DNA of 64,000 bases, from the NCBI RefSeq assembly GCF_003704105.1, contig NZ_QUOQ01000003.1, positions 434,001 through 498,000 on the forward strand. The letters are read 5' to 3'. Made by a program: the position numbers and the translations under genes. Shown piece after piece: positions 47,311 to 55,061 of the stretch. The DNA comes from Brevundimonas lutea. GTDB lineage: Bacteria; Pseudomonadota; Alphaproteobacteria; Caulobacterales; Caulobacteraceae. Position 1 is the first letter of the stretch, and every line of letters starts with the position of its first letter. The notes beneath the pieces were generated by a model, which made no database searches, was not told the origin of the DNA, and was given only the letters and a program-made list of their open reading frames with translations.

Positions 47311-47864
47311 GCTTTCCCGTCCAGACGGCCCAGACTGAACCGCTCTCCGCCGGACCGGACCCACAGCTGCTCATCCTCGGTCTCGGCCATCTCGACCAGC
47401 TCGTAGAAGACCGCGCGCTCGATCCGCGCCTCCAGCCCGCGCCGCACATGGACATAGGGGGCCGGCTCGCCGGTCGCGGCGTCGACCTCGACCCGCAGCG
47501 GGTTGTCGGCGCCGGCCACGGTCTCGTCCCCGACATCGGTTGTGAAAAGCAGGTCGTCGCCGCGCCGCGCCACCGCGACGGCCCGAAACGGCGCGTCCTC
47601 GACCGTGATCTTCAGCTTCTCGACCGGCGTGACCAGGTGATAGCCGTCCGGGTCCTTCCTCAGCACGGTGGAGAATAGCCGCACCATCTCCGGCCGGCCG
47701 ATCGGGGATCCCTCGTGCAGCCACACGCCATCGCGCCGGATGACGATATCGATCTCGCCGCAATGCTCAGGATGCCACAGATGGACGGGCGGCAGCCCCC
47801 GCCCTCCCCCGGCGGCCTGGGCCACCCCCGCGAGGCCGCTCTTGATCTGTGCTTCGGACGTCAT
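47307..47864 (-). CDS. DUF1285 domain protein
   Basis: 185 residues. LPPVHLWHPEHCGEIDIVI, RRDGVWLHEGSPIGRPEMV and LRKDPDGYHLVTPVEKLKI are the conserved blocks of DUF1285, a small two-domain beta protein of unknown role. It is the first gene of the DUF1285-nudix-CCA-GATase operon, each junction of which is a four-base overlap. Confidence 0.92.
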   Translation of the reverse strand: MTSEAQIKSGLAGVAQAAGGGRGLPPVHLWHPEHCGEIDIVIRRDGVWLHEGSPIGRPEMVRLFSTVLRKDPDGYHLVTPVEKLKITVEDAPFRAVAVARRGDDLLFTTDVGDETVAGADNPLRVEVDAATGEPAPYVHVRRGLEARIERAVFYELVEMAETEDEQLWVRSGGERFSLGRLDGKA

Positions 47865-47903
47865 GCCCGGGAGGTTAAGGAGCCTTGCGGGCGGATGAAA
47901 GGC

Positions 47904-48395
47904 TCAGGCGGGAAGAACCGGCCCCGCCGGCGCCTCGCCACCGAACCCCATCCAGAACAGTCGCGCCGGATCGACCGGCCCCGGCATCACCGGACCGTCG
48001 ATACACGCGAACCCCAACCGGCCGAAAAACCCCTGGTCCCCGACCAGCAGCACTCCCGACGCGCCGCTCGCGCGCGCCGCTTCAACGGCCGCCTCGACCA
48101 GACGCGCGCCCACTCCGTCTGAGCGGCTGGCCCGCTCCACCGCGATCGGCCCCAGGAACAGGGCCGGCGCCCCGCCGATCGTAATGTTCCAAAGCCGCAC
48201 TGAGCCAACGACGGCGCCGCCATCGCGCGCCACGAAGCCCACGGCCGGGGTCCGGCCCTCGCGCAGCCGCTCTGCCGTCTTGGCGTAGCGGCCGGGACCG
48301 AAGGCGCGCATCACCACCGCTTCGATCGCCGGGGCGTCGAACGGCGTCTCGGCCTCGATGGCCGACGCGGCAATGGTGCGGGCGAGAGCGGGCAT
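47904..48395 (-). CDS. GNAT-family N-acetyltransferase (YhbS-like)
   Basis: 163 residues. The acetyl-CoA motif A is LGPIAVERASRSDGVGARLV (R/Q-x-x-G-x-G variant), followed by VLLVGDQGFFGRLGFA, typical of YhbS-type acetyltransferases. The substrate is unknown. A 7-bp stem (GAGCCTT...AAGGCTC, 47880-47905) overlaps its stop but lacks a T-run. Confidence 0.88.
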   Translation of the reverse strand: MPALARTIAASAIEAETPFDAPAIEAVVMRAFGPGRYAKTAERLREGRTPAVGFVARDGGAVVGSVRLWNITIGGAPALFLGPIAVERASRSDGVGARLVEAAVEAARASGASGVLLVGDQGFFGRLGFACIDGPVMPGPVDPARLFWMGFGGEAPAGPVLPA

Positions 48396-48462
48396 TCAGG
48401 TGTCTCGGATCGAGGAGGCGCGCGCTCTAGGGCCACCTCCCGGGGCCGTCAAACGAAATCCG

Positions 48463-50265
48463 CTACATCCGCGCGGGCGTGTCGATGCCCAGCAGCTCCA
48501 GCGCCGTCTCCAGCTGGCGCAGCACCGTGGCCGCCAGAGCCAGGCGCGAGCCTCGCACGGCCTCATCCTCGGCCGCCAGCACCGGGCAGGCGGCGTAGAA
48601 TTTCGAGAAGCTCTGCGCCAGACGATAGACGTGCTCGGCGATCAGATGCGGGCTGCGCCGGTCATAGGCGTCGGCCACCGCGCCGGCGAAGGCGTCCAGC
48701 GTCAGGGCCAGATCGCGTTCGGCCGGCTCGGCGATGCGAATCGCCCCCGGCGCAGCGCCCTGCCCCTCGGCCTTGCGCAGCAGGGATTTGATGCGAACGG
48801 CCTGGTAAAGCAGATACGGGCCTGTCTTGCCCTCGAAGCCGGTGAAGCGGTCCAGGTCGAAGACGTAGCTGGTGGTGCGGCTGTTCGACAGGTCGGCGAA
48901 CTTCAGCGCCGCCACGGCCACGGTGTGGGCGATGGCCTCGAATTCCTCAGCCGGCACGCCCTCGCCCAGATGCGCCTCGCGCAGCCGCTCGCGGGCCTTG
49001 GCCACCGTCATGGAAATCAGGTCGTGCAGCTTCAGCACCCCGCCCGCGCGGGTCTTGAAGGGCTTGCCATCCGGCCCGTTCATGGTGCCGAAGCCCAGAT
49101 GCTCCAGCGAGCCTGCGGGCGCATAGCCGGCCAGATAGGCGGCGCGGAACACCTGTTCGAAATGCTCGGCCTGGCGCTCGTCGACGACGTAAAGGATCAG
49201 GTCGGGCCCGATCGCCTGCTTGCGGTCGAGGATGGTCGCGAGGTCGGTCGTCCCGTACATGGCCGAGCCCTCGGACGAGACCACCAGCAGCGGCGGCGGG
49301 CTGGGCGCCTCGACCGTCGAGCCGTCCGGCAGCTTCCTCTTGCGGGTCTCGCCGGGTCGGGCGACATGGACCACGCGGGCGCCGTCATCCTCGACCAGCA
49401 GGCCCTTGGCCGCCAGCTCAGCCAGCATCTGGGCCATCACCGGATCGGCGTCCGATTCGCCGTTCCACAGGTCGAAGGTGACGCCCAGCGCCCCGAACTC
49501 GCGCTCCAGCGCCGTGCGGCTGACCGCCACGAAATGCGACCACAGTGCGCGGTAGCCCGGCCGTCCGGCCTGTAGTTCCGCCGTCGCCTTGCGGGCGCGA
49601 TCGCGATAGGCCGGATCTTCCTTGGCCTTCGCCGCCGCCTGCGGATACAGCCGCTCAAGGTCGTCCAGCGACACCGGGCTCTGAGCCGGAAACGGCCCCT
49701 CGCCTTCAGCCATGAACGCATCGGCGCGGCCCTCATCGCCCACGGCGACGATCAGCAGCCCCATCTGGAAGCCCCAGTCGCCGAAGTGGGCGTCGCCCCA
49801 GACGATGTCGCCCCGGAAGCGGAACAGTCGCTTCAGGCTCTCGCCGATGATCGAGCTGCGCAGATGGCCGACATGCATCGGCTTGGCCACGTTTGGCCCG
49901 GCGTAATCGATGACCACTTTGCGCGGTTCGCCGACCGGCTCAGCCCCGGCCCGTTCGACGTCGTCCGCCACGGCCTGGGCGCGCTCCGCCAGCGCCGTGT
50001 CCGACAGGCGGAGATTGATGAAGCCCGGCCCAGCCACCTCAACGGACTGAAACCGCGCATCGCCGGCCAGACGCTCGGCCACCTTGGTCGCAAGCTCGCG
50101 CGGATTGGCCTTCATCGCCTTGGCGGCGGCCAGGGCGCCATTGGACTGGAAGTCGGCCAGATCGGGGCGGTCGGAGGGCGACACAAGCGCGCGCGCGCCC
50201 TCAACGCCCGCCTCGACGAAGGCGGTCGCGACCGCTTCGCCGAGGGTCGTCCTGAGATCGGTCAT
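48463..50265 (-). CDS. argS: arginyl-tRNA synthetase
   Basis: 600 residues, class I. The HIGH-type motif is in [18 protein letters not shown]; the degenerate KMSK region is [18 protein letters not shown]; the C-terminal anticodon-binding helices include [21 protein letters not shown] and the terminal L-G-I-D-T-P-A-R-M. It charges tRNA-Arg. The next gene begins three bases before its start... in the transcript it is followed downstream by the GNAT gene after 67 bases. Confidence 0.98.
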   Translation of the reverse strand: MTDLRTTLGEAVATAFVEAGVEGARALVSPSDRPDLADFQSNGALAAAKAMKANPRELATKVAERLAGDARFQSVEVAGPGFINLRLSDTALAERAQAVADDVERAGAEPVGEPRKVVIDYAGPNVAKPMHVGHLRSSIIGESLKRLFRFRGDIVWGDAHFGDWGFQMGLLIVAVGDEGRADAFMAEGEGPFPAQSPVSLDDLERLYPQAAAKAKEDPAYRDRARKATAELQAGRPGYRALWSHFVAVSRTALEREFGALGVTFDLWNGESDADPVMAQMLAELAAKGLLVEDDGARVVHVARPGETRKRKLPDGSTVEAPSPPPLLVVSSEGSAMYGTTDLATILDRKQAIGPDLILYVVDERQAEHFEQVFRAAYLAGYAPAGSLEHLGFGTMNGPDGKPFKTRAGGVLKLHDLISMTVAKARERLREAHLGEGVPAEEFEAIAHTVAVAALKFADLSNSRTTSYVFDLDRFTGFEGKTGPYLLYQAVRIKSLLRKAEGQGAAPGAIRIAEPAERDLALTLDAFAGAVADAYDRRSPHLIAEHVYRLAQSFSKFYAACPVLAAEDEAVRGSRLALAATVLRQLETALELLGIDTPARM

Positions 50266-50268
50266 GGC

Positions 50269-50910
50269 TTATTGGCCGGCCTGGATCCGGAAACGGCTGC
50301 CCGAGCGGTTGAACTCGGCCATCTCGGGCGTGACGTCGAAGCCGATGAGGATTTCGAAGTTCGACCCCGAAACCTCCTGACCGGCGCGGGGAATGGTCAG
50401 GCCACGGATTTCCTCGGTGTGCTCGGCGCGGTCCGTGCCGGCGAAATCGACGGCGAAGTCGAAATACTGCTTGTCGAGGATGGCGTTATTCCGCTCCGTC
50501 ACCGCGATCCAGTAGCGGTAGGTGCGCTGGTCGGCGCCGGCCTGAGGACCCTTGCCGAGACGGAACAGGATGTTCATGTCGACCGTGATCGGGTCGTCCT
50601 CGCGGTAGCGGCAGTCGGACGCGAGGCCCTCGATCTCGCCGGTGTAGCCGACGTTGGCCGAGGCCGCCTGACCGGTCAGCTCGACGTAGCGGGCGGCGTC
50701 GTAGAGGATTTTCACATAGGGGCACGGGCCGGCGTTGACCTGACCCGGCAGACGGAGGCGACGGATGCTCCAACCGTCGTCCTGTTGCCGGCCCTGGCTC
50801 TGCTGCTGCTGTTGCTGCTGCTGCGGACGCTGCTGCTGGGCCACGGCGAGGTCGGGCAGGACGAGCGCGCCGAGGCTCAGGGCGACGACGGCGGTAAGGA
50901 CACGGCTCAT
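50269..50910 (-). CDS. secreted protein of unknown function with poly-Gln segment
   Basis: 213 residues. The signal peptide ends PDLAVAQ. Residues about 26-45 are a Gln-rich low-complexity run encoded by CAG/CTG-type repeats (around 50800-50830). The rest looks like a beta-rich domain with two Cys (PGPCPYVKILYDAARYVEL, LASDCRYRED) and appears related to uncharacterised alphaproteobacterial envelope proteins. It lies three bases upstream of argS. ATG 50910 is clear; the very long frame beyond it is antisense to ispH. Confidence 0.8.
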   Translation of the reverse strand: MSRVLTAVVALSLGALVLPDLAVAQQQRPQQQQQQQQSQGRQQDDGWSIRRLRLPGQVNAGPCPYVKILYDAARYVELTGQAASANVGYTGEIEGLASDCRYREDDPITVDMNILFRLGKGPQAGADQRTYRYWIAVTERNNAILDKQYFDFAVDFAGTDRAEHTEEIRGLTIPRAGQEVSGSNFEILIGFDVTPEMAEFNRSGSRFRIQAGQ

Positions 50911-51063
50911 GCGGGCGGAATTCCGATCGAACGGGAAGCGGGACGGCGGATCGACGCCGATCCGGCGACGCTCGCGGGTGATAGCGGCTAAAGCGAGGCG
51001 TCGCAACGAACGGGCGCGCCCGCGGCGGTAGCGTCCGGGCACGGGAAGCCCTAGGTTCCAGCC

Positions 51064-52023
51064 ATGGACCTCGCCCAGCCGCTCCGCCGCCCCTTGACCG
51101 TGCGCCTGGCCACGCCGCGCGGCTTCTGCGCGGGCGTCGACCGGGCCATCCAGATCGTCGAGCGGGCGCTCGAGAAGTACGGCGCGCCCGTCTATGTCCG
51201 CCACGAGATCGTTCACAACCGCCATGTGGTCGAGCGGCTGCGCGACATGGGCGCGGTCTTCGTCAAGGAGCTGGACGAGTGCCCAGACGACCGGCCGGTG
51301 GTGTTCTCGGCCCACGGCGTGCCCAAGGCCGTGCCGGACGCCGCGCGCCAGCGCCAGATGTTCTTCCTCGACGCCACCTGCCCGCTGGTCTCCAAGGTGC
51401 ATGTCGAGGCCGAGCGTCACCATGCCGCGGGCCGGCTGATCCTGCTGATCGGTCACGCCGGCCACCCCGAGGTGGTCGGCACCATGGGCCAGCTGCCACC
51501 CGGGGCCGTGGTGCTGATCGAGACGGTCGAGGACGCCGAGACCTTCGTGCCGCCGCCGGGCGCCGCTCTCGCCTACGCCACCCAGACCACCCTGTCGCTG
51601 GACGATACGGCCGAGATCCTGGGGGCGCTGAAGCGCCGCTTCCCCGAGCTGCCCGACCCCCACAAGGAAGACATCTGCTACGCCACCACCAATCGCCAGG
51701 AGGCGGTCAAGCGGCTGGCCGAGGGCTCGGACCTGGTGCTGGTGGTGGGGTCGAAGAACAGCTCGAACTCCGTGCGGCTGGTCGAGGTGGCGCTGCGGGC
51801 CGGAGTGGCCGACGCCCGGCTGCTGGACGACGCCTCCGGCCTTGACTGGAGCTGGTTCGAGGGCGTCCGGACGGTGGGGATCACCGCCGGCGCCTCGGCC
51901 CCCGAGCCCCTGGTTCAGGGCGTGATCGACGCCCTGTCGGAGCGGTTCGACGTGACCCAGGTCGACGACGCCGGCGAGCGCGAGACCGTGACGTTCAAAC
52001 TGCCCCGGGCCCTGACAGCCTAA
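51064..52023 (+). CDS. ispH: 4-hydroxy-3-methylbut-2-enyl diphosphate reductase
   Basis: 319 residues. The three Fe-S cysteines are at C22 ([11 protein letters not shown]), C106 (DATCPLVSK) and C205 ([10 protein letters not shown]). [10 protein letters not shown] and [10 protein letters not shown] complete the active site. IspH makes IPP and DMAPP in the last step of the MEP pathway. Divergent from the poly-Gln protein gene with about 150 bases between; overlaps convergent hutI by four bases. Confidence 0.98.
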   Translation: MDLAQPLRRPLTVRLATPRGFCAGVDRAIQIVERALEKYGAPVYVRHEIVHNRHVVERLRDMGAVFVKELDECPDDRPVVFSAHGVPKAVPDAARQRQMFFLDATCPLVSKVHVEAERHHAAGRLILLIGHAGHPEVVGTMGQLPPGAVVLIETVEDAETFVPPPGAALAYATQTTLSLDDTAEILGALKRRFPELPDPHKEDICYATTNRQEAVKRLAEGSDLVLVVGSKNSSNSVRLVEVALRAGVADARLLDDASGLDWSWFEGVRTVGITAGASAPEPLVQGVIDALSERFDVTQVDDAGERETVTFKLPRALTA

Positions 52024-53231
52024 GCCTCCAGCCCTCCCACATAGCGCCGCCACAGCAGGGGCGCGCCCAGCCAGTAGGCCAGCTCGGCCGGGCGTTCGAT
52101 GTCCCAGACGACGAGGTCGGCGGCCTTGCCGGGCTCGAGCGTTCCGATCCTGTCGGACAGCCCCAACCCCTTGGCGGCGTTGACCGTGGCGCCACGCAGC
52201 GCCTCCTCGGGCGTCAGGCGGAACTGCACGCAGGCCAGGGTGATCGCCGCCGTCATGGAGGCGACCGGCGAGGTGCCGGGGTTGCAGTCGGTGGCGACGG
52301 CCATGGCGACCCGATGGCTCCGCAGCAGGTCGATGGGCGGGAGCTTGGTCTCGCGCAGCATCAGGAAGGCGCCGGGCAACAGCACCGCGACCACCCCGGC
52401 CTCGGCCATGGCGCGGATCCCGGCCTCGGTCGAATGCTCGATGTGGTCGGCCGACAAAGCGCCGTAGCGCGCCGCCAGGGCCGCACCGCCGCCGTCGGAC
52501 AGCTGATCGGCGTGCAGCTTGACCGGCAGGCCTAGCGCCCTCGCCTTGTCGAACAGCCGCGCCACCTCGGCTTCGGAAAAGGCGATGGGCTCGCAATAGG
52601 CGTCGACCGCGTCGACCAGCCCCTCGGCGTGGGCGGCCGGCAGGATGTCGTCGATGGCCAGATCGACATAGGCGGCCCGGTCCTGGCGATGTTCCGGCGG
52701 CACGGCGTGCAGGCCCAGATAGCTGGTGCGCACCCGCACCCCGCCCTCGCGGCCGATACGGCGGGCGACGCGCAGCATCTTCAGCTCGGTGTCGCGGTCG
52801 AGGCCGTATCCGGACTTGATCTCGACCGTGGTGACGCCCGTGGCCTTCAACCCCTCCAGCCGACGCATGGCCGAGGCGAACAGCCGGTCCTCCGAGGCCT
52901 CGCGGGTGGCGCGCACCGACGAGACGATGCCGCCGCCGGCGCGGGCGATCTCCTCATAGGTCGCGCCTTCGAGCCGCTGTTCGAACTCGCCCGAACGGTC
53001 GCCGCCGAACACCAGGTGGGTGTGACAGTCGATCAGGCCGGGCGTGACCCAGCGCCCGTCGAGGCGATGGGTTTCGGCGGTCCGGTGCTCCGGGAGGTCG
53101 GCGCGCGGCCCGACCCAGGCGATGCGACCGTCGGCGATCAGGATCGCGCCGTCGTGGATGGCGCCGTAGGGCTCGGGACCGGCCATCGTCGCCAGGCGGC
53201 AGTCGGTGAGGAGCAGGTCGGCGCGCGTCAT
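52020..53231 (-). CDS. hutI: imidazolonepropionase
   Basis: 403 residues, amidohydrolase fold. The metal-binding motif is [15 protein letters not shown] (H70, H72), with [26 protein letters not shown] and ATDCNPGT following. It opens imidazolone-propionate to formiminoglutamate. The ATG at 53231 is immediately next to a palindromic repeat whose 3' arm contains the only ribosome-binding site (GGGGAGAAGG). It is the second gene after hutG. Confidence 0.97.
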   Translation of the reverse strand: MTRADLLLTDCRLATMAGPEPYGAIHDGAILIADGRIAWVGPRADLPEHRTAETHRLDGRWVTPGLIDCHTHLVFGGDRSGEFEQRLEGATYEEIARAGGGIVSSVRATREASEDRLFASAMRRLEGLKATGVTTVEIKSGYGLDRDTELKMLRVARRIGREGGVRVRTSYLGLHAVPPEHRQDRAAYVDLAIDDILPAAHAEGLVDAVDAYCEPIAFSEAEVARLFDKARALGLPVKLHADQLSDGGGAALAARYGALSADHIEHSTEAGIRAMAEAGVVAVLLPGAFLMLRETKLPPIDLLRSHRVAMAVATDCNPGTSPVASMTAAITLACVQFRLTPEEALRGATVNAAKGLGLSDRIGTLEPGKAADLVVWDIERPAELAYWLGAPLLWRRYVGGLEA

Positions 53232-53380
53232 CCTTCTCCCCTGGGGGGAGAAGGTGGCAGGCGAAGCCTGACGGTTGAGGGGGTTGCGTCCGCGCGCTCC
53301 CCGCCACGGATCGAGGCGCCGCGGGCAGCCCCCTCATCCGAGCCGCTGCGCGGCCCACCTTCTCCCCCGAGGGGAGAAGG
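53232..53380. repeat. inverted pair of palindromic repeats (family B) between hutG and hutI
   Basis: Left module 53232-53283: palindrome CCTTCTCCCC-TG-GGGGGAGAAGG, then GGTGGCAGGC-GAA-GCCTG and TTGAGGGGG. Right module 53328-53380: mirror image, with variable hairpin GCCGC-TGC-GCGGC and palindrome CCTTCTCCCCC-GA-GGGGAGAAGG. About 44 bases separate them. The structure matches family A in plan. The left module touches the hutI start codon. Confidence 0.87.
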
Positions 53381-53394
53381 ATGATTGTGCGTTC

Positions 53395-54282
53395 TCATCG
53401 CGCCTCGAACCCCGCCAGCAGTTCGCAGAACCAGCGCCCGACCGTCAGCGATCCGAGGTCGCCGATCTCCAGGGACGGGTCGTATTCGGTCAGGTCGACG
53501 GCCGCGACCTTGGGGTGGGCGCCGATCAGTCGCGTCGCCTCGAACAGGTCGTGGACCGAACAGCCGCCGGGCCGCGCGCCGGGCGAGGCGGGCCACTGGC
53601 TGCGGTCCAGCACGTCTATGTCGACATCGACATAGATGCGGTCGGCGAGGCCGGAGAGGCGCTCCAGCTCCTCGGCGACCACGGCGGCGAAGCCGATGCG
53701 GCGGCACTCGGCGGCGGTGCGCACCGAGATGCCGGCGGCCAAGGCCTTGTCATGGGCGCGGCGGGTGTTGGCGAAGGGGGCCAGGCCGATCTGGCTGATC
53801 CGGCGGCCGTCCAGACCGTCGTCCAGCAGGGCCTGGACCGGATTGCCGTTGGTCAGGCCCTGGTCGGTGTCGCGCAGGTCGAAATGGGCGTCGAGCGTCA
53901 GCAGCGCCGTTCCCTCGAGCCCGAGGCCGTGCACGCCCGGCCGCGTGACGGCGTTGTTGCCCCCGATCAGCACGATCAGGTCGCGGTTCGCCTGGGCCCG
54001 GACGGCGGTCTGGAGGGGATACAGCGCGTCAGCGGGGCTGACGGCCTTGAGGGCCACGTCACCGGCGTCGTGGATGGGCGTGGTCAGCGCGCGGCCGGTC
54101 TCGACGTCATAGGTCGAAAAGCGCGGCAGGGCGGCGCGAAAGGCCCTGGGCCCGAGGTCGCAGCGGCCCGGCGTCAGGGAGCGCTCGTTCAGCGGACAGC
54201 CGATCACGGCGACGGGGGCGTCGGCATGATCGCCGACCAGATCGGCGACCGACCGCCAGGACAGGGCTTCGGAAGAGGTCAT
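53395..54282 (-). CDS. hutG: formimidoylglutamase-like protein, arginase superfamily
   Basis: 295 residues. LTLDAHFDLRDTDQG (D131, H133, D135) and YVDVDIDVLDRSQWP (D221, D223) are Mn-ligand motifs of the arginase/formiminoglutamase family. The first ligand motif, usually GGDHS, here reads IGGNNAVTRP (residues 107-110), so the usual His is Asn. Position beside hutI supports a role in formiminoglutamate hydrolysis. ATG 54282 is chosen because the upstream frame runs through repeat DNA. Confidence 0.88.
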   Translation of the reverse strand: MTSSEALSWRSVADLVGDHADAPVAVIGCPLNERSLTPGRCDLGPRAFRAALPRFSTYDVETGRALTTPIHDAGDVALKAVSPADALYPLQTAVRAQANRDLIVLIGGNNAVTRPGVHGLGLEGTALLTLDAHFDLRDTDQGLTNGNPVQALLDDGLDGRRISQIGLAPFANTRRAHDKALAAGISVRTAAECRRIGFAAVVAEELERLSGLADRIYVDVDIDVLDRSQWPASPGARPGGCSVHDLFEATRLIGAHPKVAAVDLTEYDPSLEIGDLGSLTVGRWFCELLAGFEAR

Positions 54283-54334
54283 GGGCCTTCTTAGCCTTCC
54301 AGAGGTGGGCGGGAGAAGCCCGGTCGACGGCTGG

Positions 54335-54785
54335 AAAAATGAGTCCATGAGTCCAGGTTGGGATGACAAACCGACAGAATTGCAAGCTTCTCCAGATACT
54401 TGCGGCGGCCAAGGACGCGCCGAGCCGTTGGACTCCGATCGGTTGTGTGGCCGCTCAGGAGTCCAATCCTTCGGTCCGCATCTACCCGCCTCCCCGGCGA
54501 AGGCCGGGGCCCAGAGCTCCACGCGCTGACGCTTGGGTGGAGGCTCGGAAGTAAGCCGTGCCCAATCGGATCCGCTGTCGTCCTACAATCTGGGCCCCGG
54601 CCTTCGCCGGGGACACGGGAGGGGGTCTGCCGGCTCCGCCAGATGGTCGAGGGGCGTCTCGCGAAACAAAAATGAGTCCAGGAGTCCAGGTTCGGGCGCG
54701 CGGCGACGGGATTATGGTTCTTCGCCAATGACTTGCGCATGCAGGTCAGGCTGGACTCCCGCGGTAGCGAGAGTCCAATCGGTGG
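54335..54785. repeat. two direct-repeat blocks of GAGTCCA units upstream of hutG
   Basis: Block 1 begins AAAAATGAGTCCATGAGTCC (54335) and block 2 AAAAATGAGTCCAGGAGTCC (54667); both continue CAGGTT. Each is followed about 75-90 bases later by an inverted pair GGACTC...GAGTCCAATC (54430-54468 and 54753-54780). The unit contains GAGTC/GACTC, a GANTC site. It could be an operator array or a remnant of a mobile element; no protein is associated. Confidence 0.7.
54486..54619. repeat. inverted pair of GC palindromes (family D, copies 3 and 4)
   Basis: 54486-54514 and 54590-54619 carry the same CCGGCGAAGGCCGGGG core and CCCAG flank as the pair at 741-843, again in inverted orientation, here 75 bases apart. 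Confidence 0.8.
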
Positions 54786-54937
54786 CGTCGGGGCGGTGAA
54801 CGGCGGGCAGGGATCGGCCATGGTGGGATCATGACGCATCCGGCCGGGGGGTCGGAGATTTAGTCGCTGGCGCCGAGCCAGTCCCCGCCGCGCGGCGGTT
54901 GGGGCCGCGCCGATGGGGGAACAGCGCCCCTGCCCTA

Positions 54938-54997
54938 GAGCCTGATCGGTTGAGGTGGAATCGCTACGCGATTCCGCCGACGCCGTGAATCAGGCTC
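54938..54997. repeat. 60-base nested palindrome near glyS 3' end
   Basis: Outer arms GAGCCTGAT (54938-54946) and ATCAGGCTC (54989-54997) are exact inverted repeats; an inner hairpin GGAATCG-CTACG-CGATTCC lies at 54957-54975. Three GANTC sites fall in it. No T-run. Possibly a REP-type repeat or a cruciform. Confidence 0.7.
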
Positions 54998-55010
54998 CAG
55001 GATTATGCTG

Positions 55011-55061
55011 GACCGAAATCTGAGCCCAGTTGGACTGCGTCCAACTGAACCGATTTCGGTC
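55011..55061. repeat. 51-base nested palindrome abutting the glyS stop codon
   Basis: Outer arms GACCGAAATC (55011-55020) and GATTTCGGTC (55052-55061) are exact inverted repeats; the inner hairpin CAGTTGGAC-TGC-GTCCAACTG (55027-55047) is a perfect 9-bp stem. In the glyS transcript it directly follows the TAG stop and could protect or terminate the mRNA, although there is no T-run. Confidence 0.72.

Larger units (their letters stand above)
54283..55060. other. 778-base non-coding region rich in repeats and GANTC sites
   Basis: No protein or tRNA gene is supported here. From hutG outward it contains: a direct-repeat block (54335-54362 and 54667-54696) built on GAGTCCA units, an inverted pair of family D palindromes (54486-54514 and 54590-54619), and two nested palindromes (54938-54997, 55011-55061) at the glyS 3' end. 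Eleven GANTC sequences fall between 54341 and 54991. Small ORFs here run through the repeats and look spurious. Confidence 0.8.

Noticed and set aside
47880..47905. Intrinsic terminator after the GNAT gene
   Set aside because: A 7-bp stem is present but no T-run follows; too weak to call.
50795..50835. CRISPR-like or satellite repeat
   Set aside because: It is a CAG/CTG-type codon run encoding poly-Gln; there are no spacers.
50911..52596. Long N-terminal extension of the poly-Gln protein
   Set aside because: The extension is antisense to ispH and part of the hutI region; a signal peptide begins at ATG 50910.
54363..54554. Small ORFs in the hutG upstream region
   Set aside because: They run through family D palindromes and GAGTCCA repeats with no ribosome site or conserved motif.
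54938..55061. tRNA-like cloverleaf in the palindromic region before glyS
   Set aside because: The arms are simple nested palindromes; no T-loop, anticodon or acceptor features.
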